Shown here piece by piece: positions 5,119 through 12,301 of a stretch of DNA of 12,301 nucleotides. Below the pieces are notes generated by a model. The model was not told the origin of the DNA and did no database searches. It worked only from the letters and a program-made list of their open reading frames with translations. The position numbers and the translations under genes are program-made. The first letter of the stretch is position 1. Each line of letters opens with the position of its first letter. The stretch lies in assembly GCA_900545035.1 (NCBI GenBank), contig UQXM01000045.1:1-12301 (forward strand), given 5' to 3'. This stretch comes from an uncultured Fusobacterium sp. Its GTDB lineage: Bacteria; Fusobacteriota; Fusobacteriia; Fusobacteriales; Fusobacteriaceae.

Positions 5119-8100
5119 ATGCAGAGGAAAGAGCTTGAAAAAATTTTTAATCATAAAATCAGTGATAAACTGTGGCAGGGAGCACAGAGATTTTTGAAAG
5201 AACACCCCTATATGAAAGAGAGTTTTGTTTCAAAAAATGATCCTGAAGGAAAATATAATTATTTAATCGGGTATGTAACGGTTGATGATGTGGTAAGATA
5301 CAGATTTACAGTGGTGTGGCTTGAAAAAATAACAGAGCAGATGACAACAGAGTATAAAATTTTGACTTGTCGGTGCAGCTGCAGCAGCCATGTGGATGAA
5401 AATAAATTATGTGTTCATCTTACCGGATTTTTAATAAATGTAAGAATCGCCGGAGTAACGGAGGAAAACAGCTGGGAAAGACTTTCACAGGAAGAAAAAG
5501 ATGAACAGACAGAATTTTATAAAAAAATTGTGGGTGAGAAAAAACAGGGAAGAGCGGAGATCGGATTTAGTGTCAAAACATGGCATGATAAAAATAATGG
5601 TATTGATTTTTTTGTGTTTTCAAATTTTTATGTGTATACCCCTGAAAGATTTATCAGATATTTAAAAATAGATGAACTTTTTGACATAGAAGGAAATCCT
5701 TTTTACGAAGTTTTTAATGAGATTCGTCAGAAAACTAAACTCAGTGAAAATTCAAAGAATTTTATAGATTTTATAAGCGGAATAGGAAAACTGAAAAAGA
5801 GTGATGAATATATAAACAGAGAAGAAGGAGAAATAATTATTCCCGAAATATTGGTACCTAAAGCTGTAGTATTTTTGAGAAATATGGCTAAAAATTACAG
5901 TAAAAATATTTTGTTTCCTGCACAAACATATATTTCTGCAGAAAAAGAATTTTATACATTGAAATTTGAAAACTTTTGCAGAATAATTCCTGTCGGAAAA
6001 GAATATGCCGCAGTAAAAGACAACCAAGGGAATAAAATAGCTGTTTATAATGTCGGAGATGAAAAACTGGAAAAAATAAAATATTTGGCAGAATTTGAAA
6101 AGCAGAATAAAGTCTTAAAGTTGGCTGTCAAAACAGTTGTATTGAAAGAACTTCTTGAAACTTTGGGAATGGTTTCAGCAATAGTTGTGGGAAAAAATTT
6201 GAAAAAGCAGATTATAATTCCCAAAAAAATGCGTGTACAGTTACAGATGAAAGAATCTTACAGCGGAAAAATATGGATAAGTCCCAATTTTATTTATGAC
6301 GGAAAATCTGAAAGATTTTATAAAAAATCTATAATTGTCAAAGATATAAATGCTGAAAACGAAATTTTTACAGAACTGGAAGAAAAACTTTTTGCTTATG
6401 GTTTTGAAAGAGCAAATAAAATATTTTATCTGGCAGAAGACGACGCAAAAACATATGAATTTATGACTAAACATATAAAAGCTGTAAGCAGATTTTATGA
6501 AATTAATAAATTAGACGGCTTGGAAATGAAAGAGTTCAGAAAACTCGTTCCTGAGATAGGACTGGCTTTTAGAAAGAAAATAGTGATAAAATTTTCTGTT
6601 CCCGGAATAGAAAATAAAGATATTAAGGATATATTTGATAATATTTCTGCAAAAAAGAAATATTATCAATACGGGAGCAAAGGTTTATATTATATTTATT
6701 CCCCTGATTTTTTGGAATTTGAAGAACTTCTTACAGGATTGAATGCAGAGCCGGCGGAACTTAAAGAAGGAATTGTTGAAAGAGAAAAATCGTATTTTCC
6801 TTTTATAAAAAACACTTTAAAAAGTATAGATGTAAAAAAAGATATATCAGAAGTGGAGAAAAATATATATCCGAAATTTTCCAAAGCAGAACTTCCTTTG
6901 AAAATTTTCAGAACATATCAAAGGCAGGGGATGAATGCTCTTATAAAATTGAAATCAGAAAATTTTGATGGAGTGCTGGCAGATGATATGGGGCTTGGAA
7001 AAAAGGTACAGATAATAGCCTGCCTTTATACAAATAAAAAAATAAGACATCATCTTGTACTTACTTTTTCATTTATGACAAGGTATTGGGAGAACGAATT
7101 TAAAAAATATCTTCCTTTGTGGAAAGTGAAAGTAGTGGAAGGAAGTTTTGAAGAGAGAATGAAGATAATAGACAGAGCTAAAATGGGAGATGTACTGATA
7201 GCTTCCTACAATAATTTTGCAACAGATTTTTTAAGATTTAGATTTATGAGCTTTGGAAATATAATTTATGATGAAGCTTTGTATATCAGAAACAGAGAAA
7301 AATTTGCAGAAAAAGCAGTCTACCTCAGAAGCGATAACAAATATTGTTTGACAGGAGGATTTTCATGGGACAATTTCGGTGATATCTATCATCTTTTTGC
7401 ATTGGCAAAACCCGGTTATCTCGGGAACAGAAAAATTTTTGAAAACAGATATATAAAAATCGGCGAAGCTGAAAGCGAAGAGAGAAAAAATACTCTTTTA
7501 TCTTTGGTTGAACCTTATATAATTCACAGAAAAAGAATAAGGGTAAAAGATGATCTTCCTCGTTTGACAGTAAAAAATATTATAATGGATATGGATCAGG
7601 ATAAAAGATACAGAAAGCTCTATATTAAATATCTGCGGAAGATAAACAGAATGATTATTGAAAATAATGATGAAGACAGTATTTCTCAAAGAAAACTTTT
7701 TGCAATGGTAAAACGGCTTGGACAAATATGTTCTCACCCTAGAATTTTACAGACAGATTTTTATTACAGAACAGAAAAAATGAAAGCTTTGGATTTATTT
7801 TTGCAGAAATGTATTGATGAAGATTTGAAAACAGTAGTTTTAACTCAATATGACAGTATGTTGGAAATATTCAGAGAAAAATTTAAAAGGAAATGGAAAA
7901 ATGGATTTGTGAATTTAAAAATGTCCTCTTCTGAAAGAAATAATATTTATAATTATTTTAAAACCGAAAAAGATTTTATTCTTTTTGCTGGAAGAATAGA
8001 TTTTGAAGAACTTGCAGCGACGGATTATGATGTAATAATTTATTATGACCCCCCTTGGAAAGATAAAATAAACAAGCGAATAGAAAATGATTATTTGTTA

Positions 8101-8289
8101 AAAAATATTATAGAAATAAATCTTATTATAAGGGGAACAATGGAAGAAAAAGTTCTTAAACAAAGAGCTTTGGCAAGAAATGATATTGTAACGGATATGG
8201 TGAAATCTTTGGAAAAGTATTCAGATATAAATCTTAAAGGAAGAAAAAGATATGGAAGAAATGAGGTAATGGAACTTTTTCAGCTTTAA
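5119..8289 (+). CDS. SWIM zinc-finger / SNF2-family helicase-like protein with altered ATPase motifs
   Basis: This 1056-residue protein has a SWIM-type zinc motif near residues 84-100 (CRCSC...CVH), a ~470-residue middle region, and a Swi2/Snf2 core from about residue 598 to 1030. The core aligns motif by motif with bacterial SNF2 ATPases but key residues differ. Motif I is DDMGLGKKVQ (622-631), where GKT/S is expected. Motif II is DEAL (718-721), not DEAH/DEAQ. Motif III is TGGFSWDN (745-752) for TGTPIEN. Motif V is FAGRIDFEEL (956-965) for a KAGGxGLNL-type motif. Motif VI, after YDPPW (976-980), lacks the QATDRAHRIGQ block with its arginine finger. The Walker A lysine K628 and DE pair remain. 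Relatives remodel protein-nucleic-acid complexes; this copy may be a pseudo-ATPase. The frame is intact. GAGGAG lies 5 bases before the ATG. Confidence 0.9.
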   Translation: MQRKELEKIFNHKISDKLWQGAQRFLKEHPYMKESFVSKNDPEGKYNYLIGYVTVDDVVRYRFTVVWLEKITEQMTTEYKILTCRCSCSSHVDENKLCVHLTGFLINVRIAGVTEENSWERLSQEEKDEQTEFYKKIVGEKKQGRAEIGFSVKTWHDKNNGIDFFVFSNFYVYTPERFIRYLKIDELFDIEGNPFYEVFNEIRQKTKLSENSKNFIDFISGIGKLKKSDEYINREEGEIIIPEILVPKAVVFLRNMAKNYSKNILFPAQTYISAEKEFYTLKFENFCRIIPVGKEYAAVKDNQGNKIAVYNVGDEKLEKIKYLAEFEKQNKVLKLAVKTVVLKELLETLGMVSAIVVGKNLKKQIIIPKKMRVQLQMKESYSGKIWISPNFIYDGKSERFYKKSIIVKDINAENEIFTELEEKLFAYGFERANKIFYLAEDDAKTYEFMTKHIKAVSRFYEINKLDGLEMKEFRKLVPEIGLAFRKKIVIKFSVPGIENKDIKDIFDNISAKKKYYQYGSKGLYYIYSPDFLEFEELLTGLNAEPAELKEGIVEREKSYFPFIKNTLKSIDVKKDISEVEKNIYPKFSKAELPLKIFRTYQRQGMNALIKLKSENFDGVLADDMGLGKKVQIIACLYTNKKIRHHLVLTFSFMTRYWENEFKKYLPLWKVKVVEGSFEERMKIIDRAKMGDVLIASYNNFATDFLRFRFMSFGNIIYDEALYIRNREKFAEKAVYLRSDNKYCLTGGFSWDNFGDIYHLFALAKPGYLGNRKIFENRYIKIGEAESEERKNTLLSLVEPYIIHRKRIRVKDDLPRLTVKNIIMDMDQDKRYRKLYIKYLRKINRMIIENNDEDSISQRKLFAMVKRLGQICSHPRILQTDFYYRTEKMKALDLFLQKCIDEDLKTVVLTQYDSMLEIFREKFKRKWKNGFVNLKMSSSERNNIYNYFKTEKDFILFAGRIDFEELAATDYDVIIYYDPPWKDKINKRIENDYLLKNIIEINLIIRGTMEEKVLKQRALARNDIVTDMVKSLEKYSDINLKGRKRYGRNEVMELFQL

Positions 8290-8336
8290 AACATATAAGA
8301 AAAACAGCAGAAATATTAAAAATAATTTTTTTGAAG

Positions 8337-8345
8337 TGGTATAAT
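8337..8345 (+). promoter_or_regulatory. Extended -10 promoter of the YitT gene
   Basis: TGGTATAAT is a perfect extended -10 element, 47 bases before the ATG at 8393. No recognisable -35 lies 17 bases upstream. No convincing terminator is seen between the SNF2-like gene stop and this promoter, so some read-through is possible. Confidence 0.65.
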
Positions 8346-8382
8346 ATAAGTATATCTTGCTATTGAAAAACTTAAAACATTC

Positions 8383-8387
8383 GGAGG
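8383..8387 (+). promoter_or_regulatory. Ribosome binding site that fixes the YitT start
   Basis: GGAGG is 5 bases before the ATG at 8393. It decides against the in-frame TTG at 8357, which has no Shine-Dalgarno and would add 12 residues not typical of the family. Confidence 0.85.
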
Positions 8388-8392
8388 AAATT

Positions 8393-9076
8393 ATGAAAAA
8401 AGAAGTTCTGAAAGATATTGCTCTTATTGGAGCAGGAGCTTTTATTTATGCTTTTGGCGTAAATTATTTTTTTGTTGCAAATAAAATGGCTGACGGAGGA
8501 GTTGCAGGGATATGCACAATTCTCCATTATCTTTTCAATACCGATATGGGAACAACATATTTTATTTTAAATATTCCTCTTATAATATTGGGATATAAAT
8601 TAATCGGCGGAGAATTTATATTAAAAACTTTTTACGGGACATTTATGACTTCTCTTGCATTTAAAGTTTTTGCAGATTATATGGGTCCTATGGAAGACAG
8701 GCTTATGGCGTCTATTTTTGGAGGACTTATTATAGGTATAGGTCTTGGAACTATTTTTGTGGGAGGAGGTTCCAGCGGGGGAAGTGATATTCTTGTAAAA
8801 ATTTTAAATAAATATTTTGATATTCCTGTGGGAAAAGCTTTTCTTGTTTTAGATTTTTTTGTTTTGTCTGCTTTGGGAATCCTTTTCGGCAGAGATGTAT
8901 TTATGTATACCCTTGTCGGACTTTTTATCTCCACAAAAGCAATAGATTTTATTCAGGATGATATAAGTAAAGCAAGAGCTCTTATAATCATTTCCGATAA
9001 AAGTGAAGAGATAAAAAATGAAATTATGGATAAAACAGGCAGAGGGATAACAATCATAAATGCAAGAGGAGGGTAG
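8393..9076 (+). CDS. YitT-family membrane protein, 3'-truncated at the junction
   Basis: 227 residues are read from the ATG at 8393; relatives are about 280-290. Hydrophobic segments fill residues 5-180, with the family motif GGGSSGGSD near 125-133. The C-terminal cytoplasmic DUF2179 domain begins at about 195 (ARALIIISD) and reaches GRGITIINARGG, where relatives continue with YTG/YSG and some 50 more residues. Here the frame meets a TAG at once, at the point where a foreign gene begins on the other strand. YitT proteins are membrane proteins of unclear transport role. Without most of DUF2179 the product is likely impaired, if this join is real in the cell. Glutamate codons are 5 GAA to 1 GAG, like the other genes to the left. 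Confidence 0.88.
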   Translation: MKKEVLKDIALIGAGAFIYAFGVNYFFVANKMADGGVAGICTILHYLFNTDMGTTYFILNIPLIILGYKLIGGEFILKTFYGTFMTSLAFKVFADYMGPMEDRLMASIFGGLIIGIGLGTIFVGGGSSGGSDILVKILNKYFDIPVGKAFLVLDFFVLSALGILFGRDVFMYTLVGLFISTKAIDFIQDDISKARALIIISDKSEEIKNEIMDKTGRGITIINARGG

Positions 9077-9875
9077 CTATACTACTTTGAGTAGCTATTG
9101 AAGTAATAGCTGGAGATATTAGATTTTTCATAGCTCTCACTCCATCTTTTCCAGCAGATATATATCCATATATTGGGAACATCACTACAAAATATACTAA
9201 ACAAAGTGGATAGTAGATTATCATAGCTCTTGTGTATGACCCTAATAACTCTTTTCCATACTCTCCAACAAGAGCAGCAAAATATGCTCCTAATCCTATT
9301 GGTGCATAGTACATCAATAGATTTATCATTTTTAAAAATACCTCTGCTAAAGCATCTAATCCATTAGATATTACTTTTCCCTTCTCTCCTACCATATTTA
9401 CGCAAAGTCCAAATACTATAGAAAAAAGTATAAGTGGTAACATATTTTTTCTAGATATTAACTCTGGAAAATCTGTAACTGTAATAGCTTTTACAATTTG
9501 ATCCCCTGTTTGAAATGGTTGAAGTGCCTCTGCAGTTGTAAGACTTAAATTAACTCCTTGAGCTGGTGGAAAAATATTTACTATTATTAAAATAATAACT
9601 GCAGCTACTGCACCTGTTGAAACAAATACTAAAATAAGGTTTTTTAATATACTTTTTAATCTAGTCATATCACTCATACTAGATATTGAACTACTAATTG
9701 TTACAAAGACTAATGGTACAACTATTGTAAACATTCCATTTATAAATAAATCTCCTAATGGTTTTAAAACCTTAGCTTTCTCTCCAAAATGAACCCCTAT
9801 AAAACTTCCAATTATTATAGCTCCTATTAAGATTATAGAAAATCTATAAGCCTCCCAGATACTTTTTTTATTCAC
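9054..9875 (-). CDS. DAACS-family sodium/proton:dicarboxylate (amino acid) symporter, 3'-truncated at the junction
   Basis: About 269 family-like residues are read from a GTG start; the family is usually about 400. Visible landmarks are the first transmembrane segments (IILIGAIIIGSFIG), the segment MFTIVVPLVFVTISSSISSM, and the re-entrant hairpin region ending SIATQSSIATL, where relatives read SSxxTLP. The frame then drifts through LLHL to a stop at 9054. The substrate-binding and sodium-binding half (TM7, HP2, TM8) is missing, so this product cannot be a working transporter. Start: AGGAGG (9888-9883) is 7 bases before GTG at 9875; the in-frame ATG at 9911 lies inside dapF without such a site. 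The gene starts 11 bases after dapF and belongs to its operon. All eight glutamates use GAG. Substrate cannot be inferred. Confidence 0.87.
   Translation of the reverse strand: MNKKSIWEAYRFSIILIGAIIIGSFIGVHFGEKAKVLKPLGDLFINGMFTIVVPLVFVTISSSISSMSDMTRLKSILKNLILVFVSTGAVAAVIILIIVNIFPPAQGVNLSLTTAEALQPFQTGDQIVKAITVTDFPELISRKNMLPLILFSIVFGLCVNMVGEKGKVISNGLDALAEVFLKMINLLMYYAPIGLGAYFAALVGEYGKELLGSYTRAMIIYYPLCLVYFVVMFPIYGYISAGKDGVRAMKNLISPAITSIATQSSIATLLLHL
9068..9076. other. Junction of two gene fragments (recombination or assembly breakpoint)
   Basis: The plus-strand YitT frame and the minus-strand symporter frame both leave their family alignment within these bases. The YitT side matches expectation up to about 9075 (GGA GGG TA) and the symporter side from about 9068 (read in reverse as GCT ACC CTC C), leaving up to 8 bp, GGAGGGTA, assignable to either parent. 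No insertion-sequence end, tRNA or long repeat is present. Confidence 0.8.
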
Positions 9876-9882
9876 AATTCTT

Positions 9883-9888
9883 CCTCCT
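9883..9888 (-). promoter_or_regulatory. Ribosome binding site that fixes the symporter GTG start
   Basis: AGGAGG overlaps the dapF stop codon (TAG at 9889-9887) and lies 7 bases before the GTG. Confidence 0.85.
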
Positions 9889-10723
9889 ATTTTAAAAACT
9901 CTCCAGTGCAAATTGTTTCTGCACTACCTTTCATTATTACATTATATTCATTATCAAAAGTTACAAAAACCTCTCCACCCTCTGTGGTAAGTTTTACACT
10001 ATTTCCTTTGATTTTTCCAAGTTTATGAGCTATAACAGCAGATGAACAGCACCCTGTTCCACAACCTAATGTTCTTGAAGCTCCCCTCTCCCAAGTCTTT
10101 ATAATAATATTTTCATCATCTACTACTTGAATAAAATTTACATTAGTCTTTCTTGGAAAAATATCCATACTATACTCTATAGCTTTTCCTAATCTATCTA
10201 TATCATAGTTATCATAGTCATCTACTAAAATCACAGTATGAGGTACTCCCATTAAAACAGATGAAATTTTTAACTTTTGTCCTTCTACCTCTATCTCTTT
10301 TTCTAAAATAATTTCACTATCTAATGTACAAGGAACAGAAGTGGCTCTAAAATCTGCTCTTCCCATATCCACTGATATATATTTTACCTCTTCACTCTCT
10401 AAAGTAAGATCTATATATTTTATTCCAGCATCAGTTTCTACTGAAAAACTCTTTTTTCTCACTACTCCATTATCATAGACAAATTTTGAAAAACATCTTA
10501 TTCCATTCCCACACATCTCTCCTCTTGACCCATCAGAGTTATAATAATTCATCTTTATATCTGCAACTTTACTCTCCTCACAAGTCATAAGTCCATCTGC
10601 ACCTATTCCAAAATGTCTATCACAAACTTTTTTCGCTGTACTACTTAAATCTAAATCTCTATACTCTAGTCCATTGACTAAGATAAAATCATTCCCTGCA
10701 GCTTGTAATTTTGAAAATCTCAT
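9887..10723 (-). CDS. dapF: Diaminopimelate epimerase
   Basis: This 278-residue cytoplasmic, cofactor-free epimerase converts LL- to meso-diaminopimelate, the substrate of LysA and a common peptidoglycan precursor. Both catalytic cysteines are present: C71 in EMCGNG and C221 in TLGCGTG. Also visible are the N-terminal KLQAAGNDF, the substrate-binding NSDGSRGEMCGNGIRC block, GVPHTV (159-164) and ERGASRT (212-218). Length matches the family (about 270-280), and no key residue is missing. GGAGG (10732-10728) precedes the ATG. The gene lies downstream of lysA, 159 bases away, and is followed closely by the symporter gene, so lysA-dapF-symporter is a probable operon, although the long first gap leaves room for a second start of transcription. 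Confidence 0.97.
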   Translation of the reverse strand: MRFSKLQAAGNDFILVNGLEYRDLDLSSTAKKVCDRHFGIGADGLMTCEESKVADIKMNYYNSDGSRGEMCGNGIRCFSKFVYDNGVVRKKSFSVETDAGIKYIDLTLESEEVKYISVDMGRADFRATSVPCTLDSEIILEKEIEVEGQKLKISSVLMGVPHTVILVDDYDNYDIDRLGKAIEYSMDIFPRKTNVNFIQVVDDENIIIKTWERGASRTLGCGTGCCSSAVIAHKLGKIKGNSVKLTTEGGEVFVTFDNEYNVIMKGSAETICTGEFLK

Positions 10724-10785
10724 ATTCCCTCCTCTTTACCTATTTTAAATACCTCTAATATTGTAATAAAATTTCTCTGTTTTTC

Positions 10786-10872
10786 CTATTTCTCAAATTC
10801 TTTATTTTTTTGTTCATACTTTTTCAGAAAAAAACTATTTTTTTCAAGAGTTTTACTAAAAATACTATTCAT
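10786..10872 (-). other. Possible interrupted small frame between lysA and dapF
   Basis: An ATG at 10872 opens 28 codons ending in TAG at 10788-10786. The same frame then stays open for 21 more codons and ends in TGA overlapping the dapF start as ATGA. If the TAG were a sense codon, a ~50-residue charged peptide coupled to dapF would result. No Shine-Dalgarno is seen before the ATG, so this may just be AT-rich spacer. Confidence 0.2.
10827..10845. repeat. Perfect AT inverted repeat in the lysA-dapF spacer
   Basis: G plus seven A, a 3-base CTA centre, then seven T plus C. It could fold as an 8-bp hairpin after lysA. With only one G-C pair it is a poor terminator, and it may lower rather than stop transcription into dapF. 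Confidence 0.45.
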
Positions 10873-10882
10873 TTTTGAAGAA

Positions 10883-12187
10883 CTATAGCTCTATAGCCAA
10901 ATCATTTCTTACTAAGTCTTCAAAACTCTCTCTTCTAATAGCTAAAGAGGCTTTTCCATTTTTTACAAATACCACTGCTGGTCTTGCTAATTTATTATAG
11001 TTGCTAGACATAGAGTAACCATAAGCTCCTGTAGTAGAAACTAATAGTAAATCTCCCTTTTCTCCCTTTGGTAAACTCTTTCCTTTTATAATTAAATCTC
11101 CAGACTCACAACATTTTCCAGCTACAGTTACCACTTCCCTCTCTTTTTCATCTAGTCTATTAGCTATAACTGCTTCATATTCAGCTTGATAAAGAGCAGG
11201 TCTTATATTATCTGTCATTCCTCCATCTATAAACATATATTTTACTCCACCATAAGTTTGTTTTATTCCCCCAACTGTATAAAGAGTACTTCCTGCATTT
11301 CCTACTATACTTCTTCCTGGTTCAATAGATACCTTCTCTATCTCTAATTTATGCTCATCTAAACTTTTCTCTATATGTTCTATCATACTTCTCATAAATT
11401 TCTCAATATCTACTTCTACATCATTTTCTGTATAGTATACTCCAAAACCTCCACCAAGATTTATCTCTGGAATTTTTATTCCTAAAGTATCAGCTATCTT
11501 TTTTGTTTCTACTACCATTGTTTCTATTCCTTCATGGAATGCTTTTGTATCAAAAATTTGAGAACCAATATGACAATGAAATCCTAAAAACTCTATATTT
11601 TTATCTTTTACAATTTTTTCTACTATTCCTACTAATTTCTCATCAAAAATTGATTCTCCAAATTTAGATGAATGTTTAGATGTTTTTATATACTCATGAG
11701 TATGAGCATCTATTCCAATATTTATTCTAAGCATAGCTTTTATTTTTTTATTTTTTTGAGCACACACATATGATAAATTTTCTATCTCTGTTTCATTATC
11801 TATGATTATACTCCCTATCCCATAGTCTACACACATCTCTAACTCTTCTAAAGTCTTATTATTTCCATGCATATGTACTCTTTTCATATCAAGTCCACTT
11901 ACTTTTATTGTATATAGCTCTCCTCCTGATACTGCATCTATATCCATGTCATATTTCTCCACTAATTGACACATAGCTTTTGCTAAAAATGCCTTTGACG
12001 CATAGACTATCTGTGTTTGAAATTTATCACTTTTAAAGTTTTCTTTATATTTTCTCATATTACTTTCTATTAGCTCTTGGTCCATTATATAAAGTGGTGT
12101 CCCATATTTTTGAGCTAACTCAGTAACCTTTACTCCCCCTATTGATAATACTCCCTGCTCATCTTTCATCGTTCCAAAAAATCTCAT
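10883..12187 (-). CDS. lysA: Diaminopimelate decarboxylase
   Basis: This 434-residue PLP enzyme of the alanine-racemase fold type decarboxylates meso-diaminopimelate to L-lysine, the final step of lysine synthesis. Visible residues: PLP lysine K65 in VYASKAFLAKA, AVSGGEL and the phosphate-binding GGGFG, HCHIGSQ in the barrel, EPGRSIV, and near the C-terminus the partner-subunit cysteine region CCESGD and GAYGYSMSSNYN. Length is close to the family norm (about 415-435). Start: GGAGG (12198-12194) lies 6 bases before ATG at 12187. It is the first recognisable gene of the minus-strand lysA-dapF-symporter cluster. Only 114 bases upstream are in the window, and I see no convincing promoter or lysine riboswitch in them. 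Confidence 0.97.
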   Translation of the reverse strand: MRFFGTMKDEQGVLSIGGVKVTELAQKYGTPLYIMDQELIESNMRKYKENFKSDKFQTQIVYASKAFLAKAMCQLVEKYDMDIDAVSGGELYTIKVSGLDMKRVHMHGNNKTLEELEMCVDYGIGSIIIDNETEIENLSYVCAQKNKKIKAMLRINIGIDAHTHEYIKTSKHSSKFGESIFDEKLVGIVEKIVKDKNIEFLGFHCHIGSQIFDTKAFHEGIETMVVETKKIADTLGIKIPEINLGGGFGVYYTENDVEVDIEKFMRSMIEHIEKSLDEHKLEIEKVSIEPGRSIVGNAGSTLYTVGGIKQTYGGVKYMFIDGGMTDNIRPALYQAEYEAVIANRLDEKEREVVTVAGKCCESGDLIIKGKSLPKGEKGDLLLVSTTGAYGYSMSSNYNKLARPAVVFVKNGKASLAIRRESFEDLVRNDLAIEL

Positions 12188-12301
12188 CTTTCTCCTCCAC
12201 TTATTCTATTTTCATTCTGTTATTTAATAATTTTTTAATAAAAAAAGATAGCTCTAAGTAAAATAGTTTTAATATCTCTCAATATTTTCTACTATTTACT
12301 C

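Noticed and set aside
8290..8336. Terminator after the SNF2-like gene
   Set aside because: There is a T-run at 8324-8332, but only a weak A/T stem precedes it, without G-C pairs.
8357..8392. TTG start for YitT
   Set aside because: No Shine-Dalgarno before it; GGAGG lies just before the ATG at 8393.
9073..9098. Direct repeat GTAGCTAT twice, 18 bases apart, next to the junction, as a target-site duplication
   Set aside because: Both copies lie inside the symporter frame and encode its IAT...IAT sequence; they do not flank an insertion.
9876..9911. ATG start for the symporter inside dapF
   Set aside because: No ribosome binding site; AGGAGG precedes GTG at 9875 and the protein then starts with a family-like MNKKSIWEAYRF.
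12188..12301. Possible lysine riboswitch or promoter before lysA
   Set aside because: Only 114 bases are available. I see AT-rich sequence with a TTGAGA-like hexamer but no good -10 and no lysine-aptamer motifs; too little to call.

Overview
The window is AT-rich DNA of Fusobacteriota type. I infer this from the strong A/T-ending codon use, strong GGAGG-type ribosome binding sites and the gene families present; species cannot be fixed from sequence reading alone. It holds nine protein genes. Three are incomplete: hcp at the left edge, and two genes that are cut at the same point near base 9070.

Left block, 1-9075. A 5'-truncated hcp (hybrid-cluster protein) converges on a large tetratricopeptide-repeat (TPR) gene, and a bidirectional terminator lies between them. 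Next, on the minus strand, comes a compact queuosine-salvage transcription unit. It consists of a near-consensus promoter, a preQ1-I-like riboswitch, a terminator hairpin with a U-run, a small radical-SAM gene with a CX4CX2C cluster motif (candidate queuine lyase, QueL) and a YhhQ-type queuosine-precursor transporter overlapping it as TAATG. Upstream is a COG1416 DsrE-like gene, which diverges from a 1056-residue SWIM/SNF2-type protein. That protein keeps the fold-level landmarks of a Swi2/Snf2 ATPase but has altered residues in motifs I, II, III, V and VI. A YitT-family membrane protein gene follows on the plus strand.

Junction, about 9068-9075. The YitT gene loses its last ~50 codons here, and so does the 3' part (roughly a third) of a DAACS-family (dicarboxylate/amino acid:cation symporter) gene reading in from the right. 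Glutamate codon choice flips at the same place: 5 of 6 are GAA in yitT, and 8 of 8 are GAG in the symporter. The simplest reading is a join of two unrelated Fusobacterium-like sequences, either a real rearrangement or a chimeric assembly, through up to 8 bp of microhomology.

Right block, 9076-12301. A minus-strand cluster is transcribed in the order lysA, dapF, symporter. The two enzymes are the last steps of the diaminopimelate route: DapF makes meso-DAP and LysA converts it to lysine. The symporter start lies 11 bases after dapF, so it was part of this operon before being cut.

The strongest biological story is the preQ1-regulated pair of radical-SAM enzyme and transporter, which fits a pathway for acquiring queuine or its precursors from the host gut and converting them for tRNA modification. 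The most unusual single protein is the SNF2-like one, which looks like a conserved pseudo-ATPase or a strongly diverged motor.
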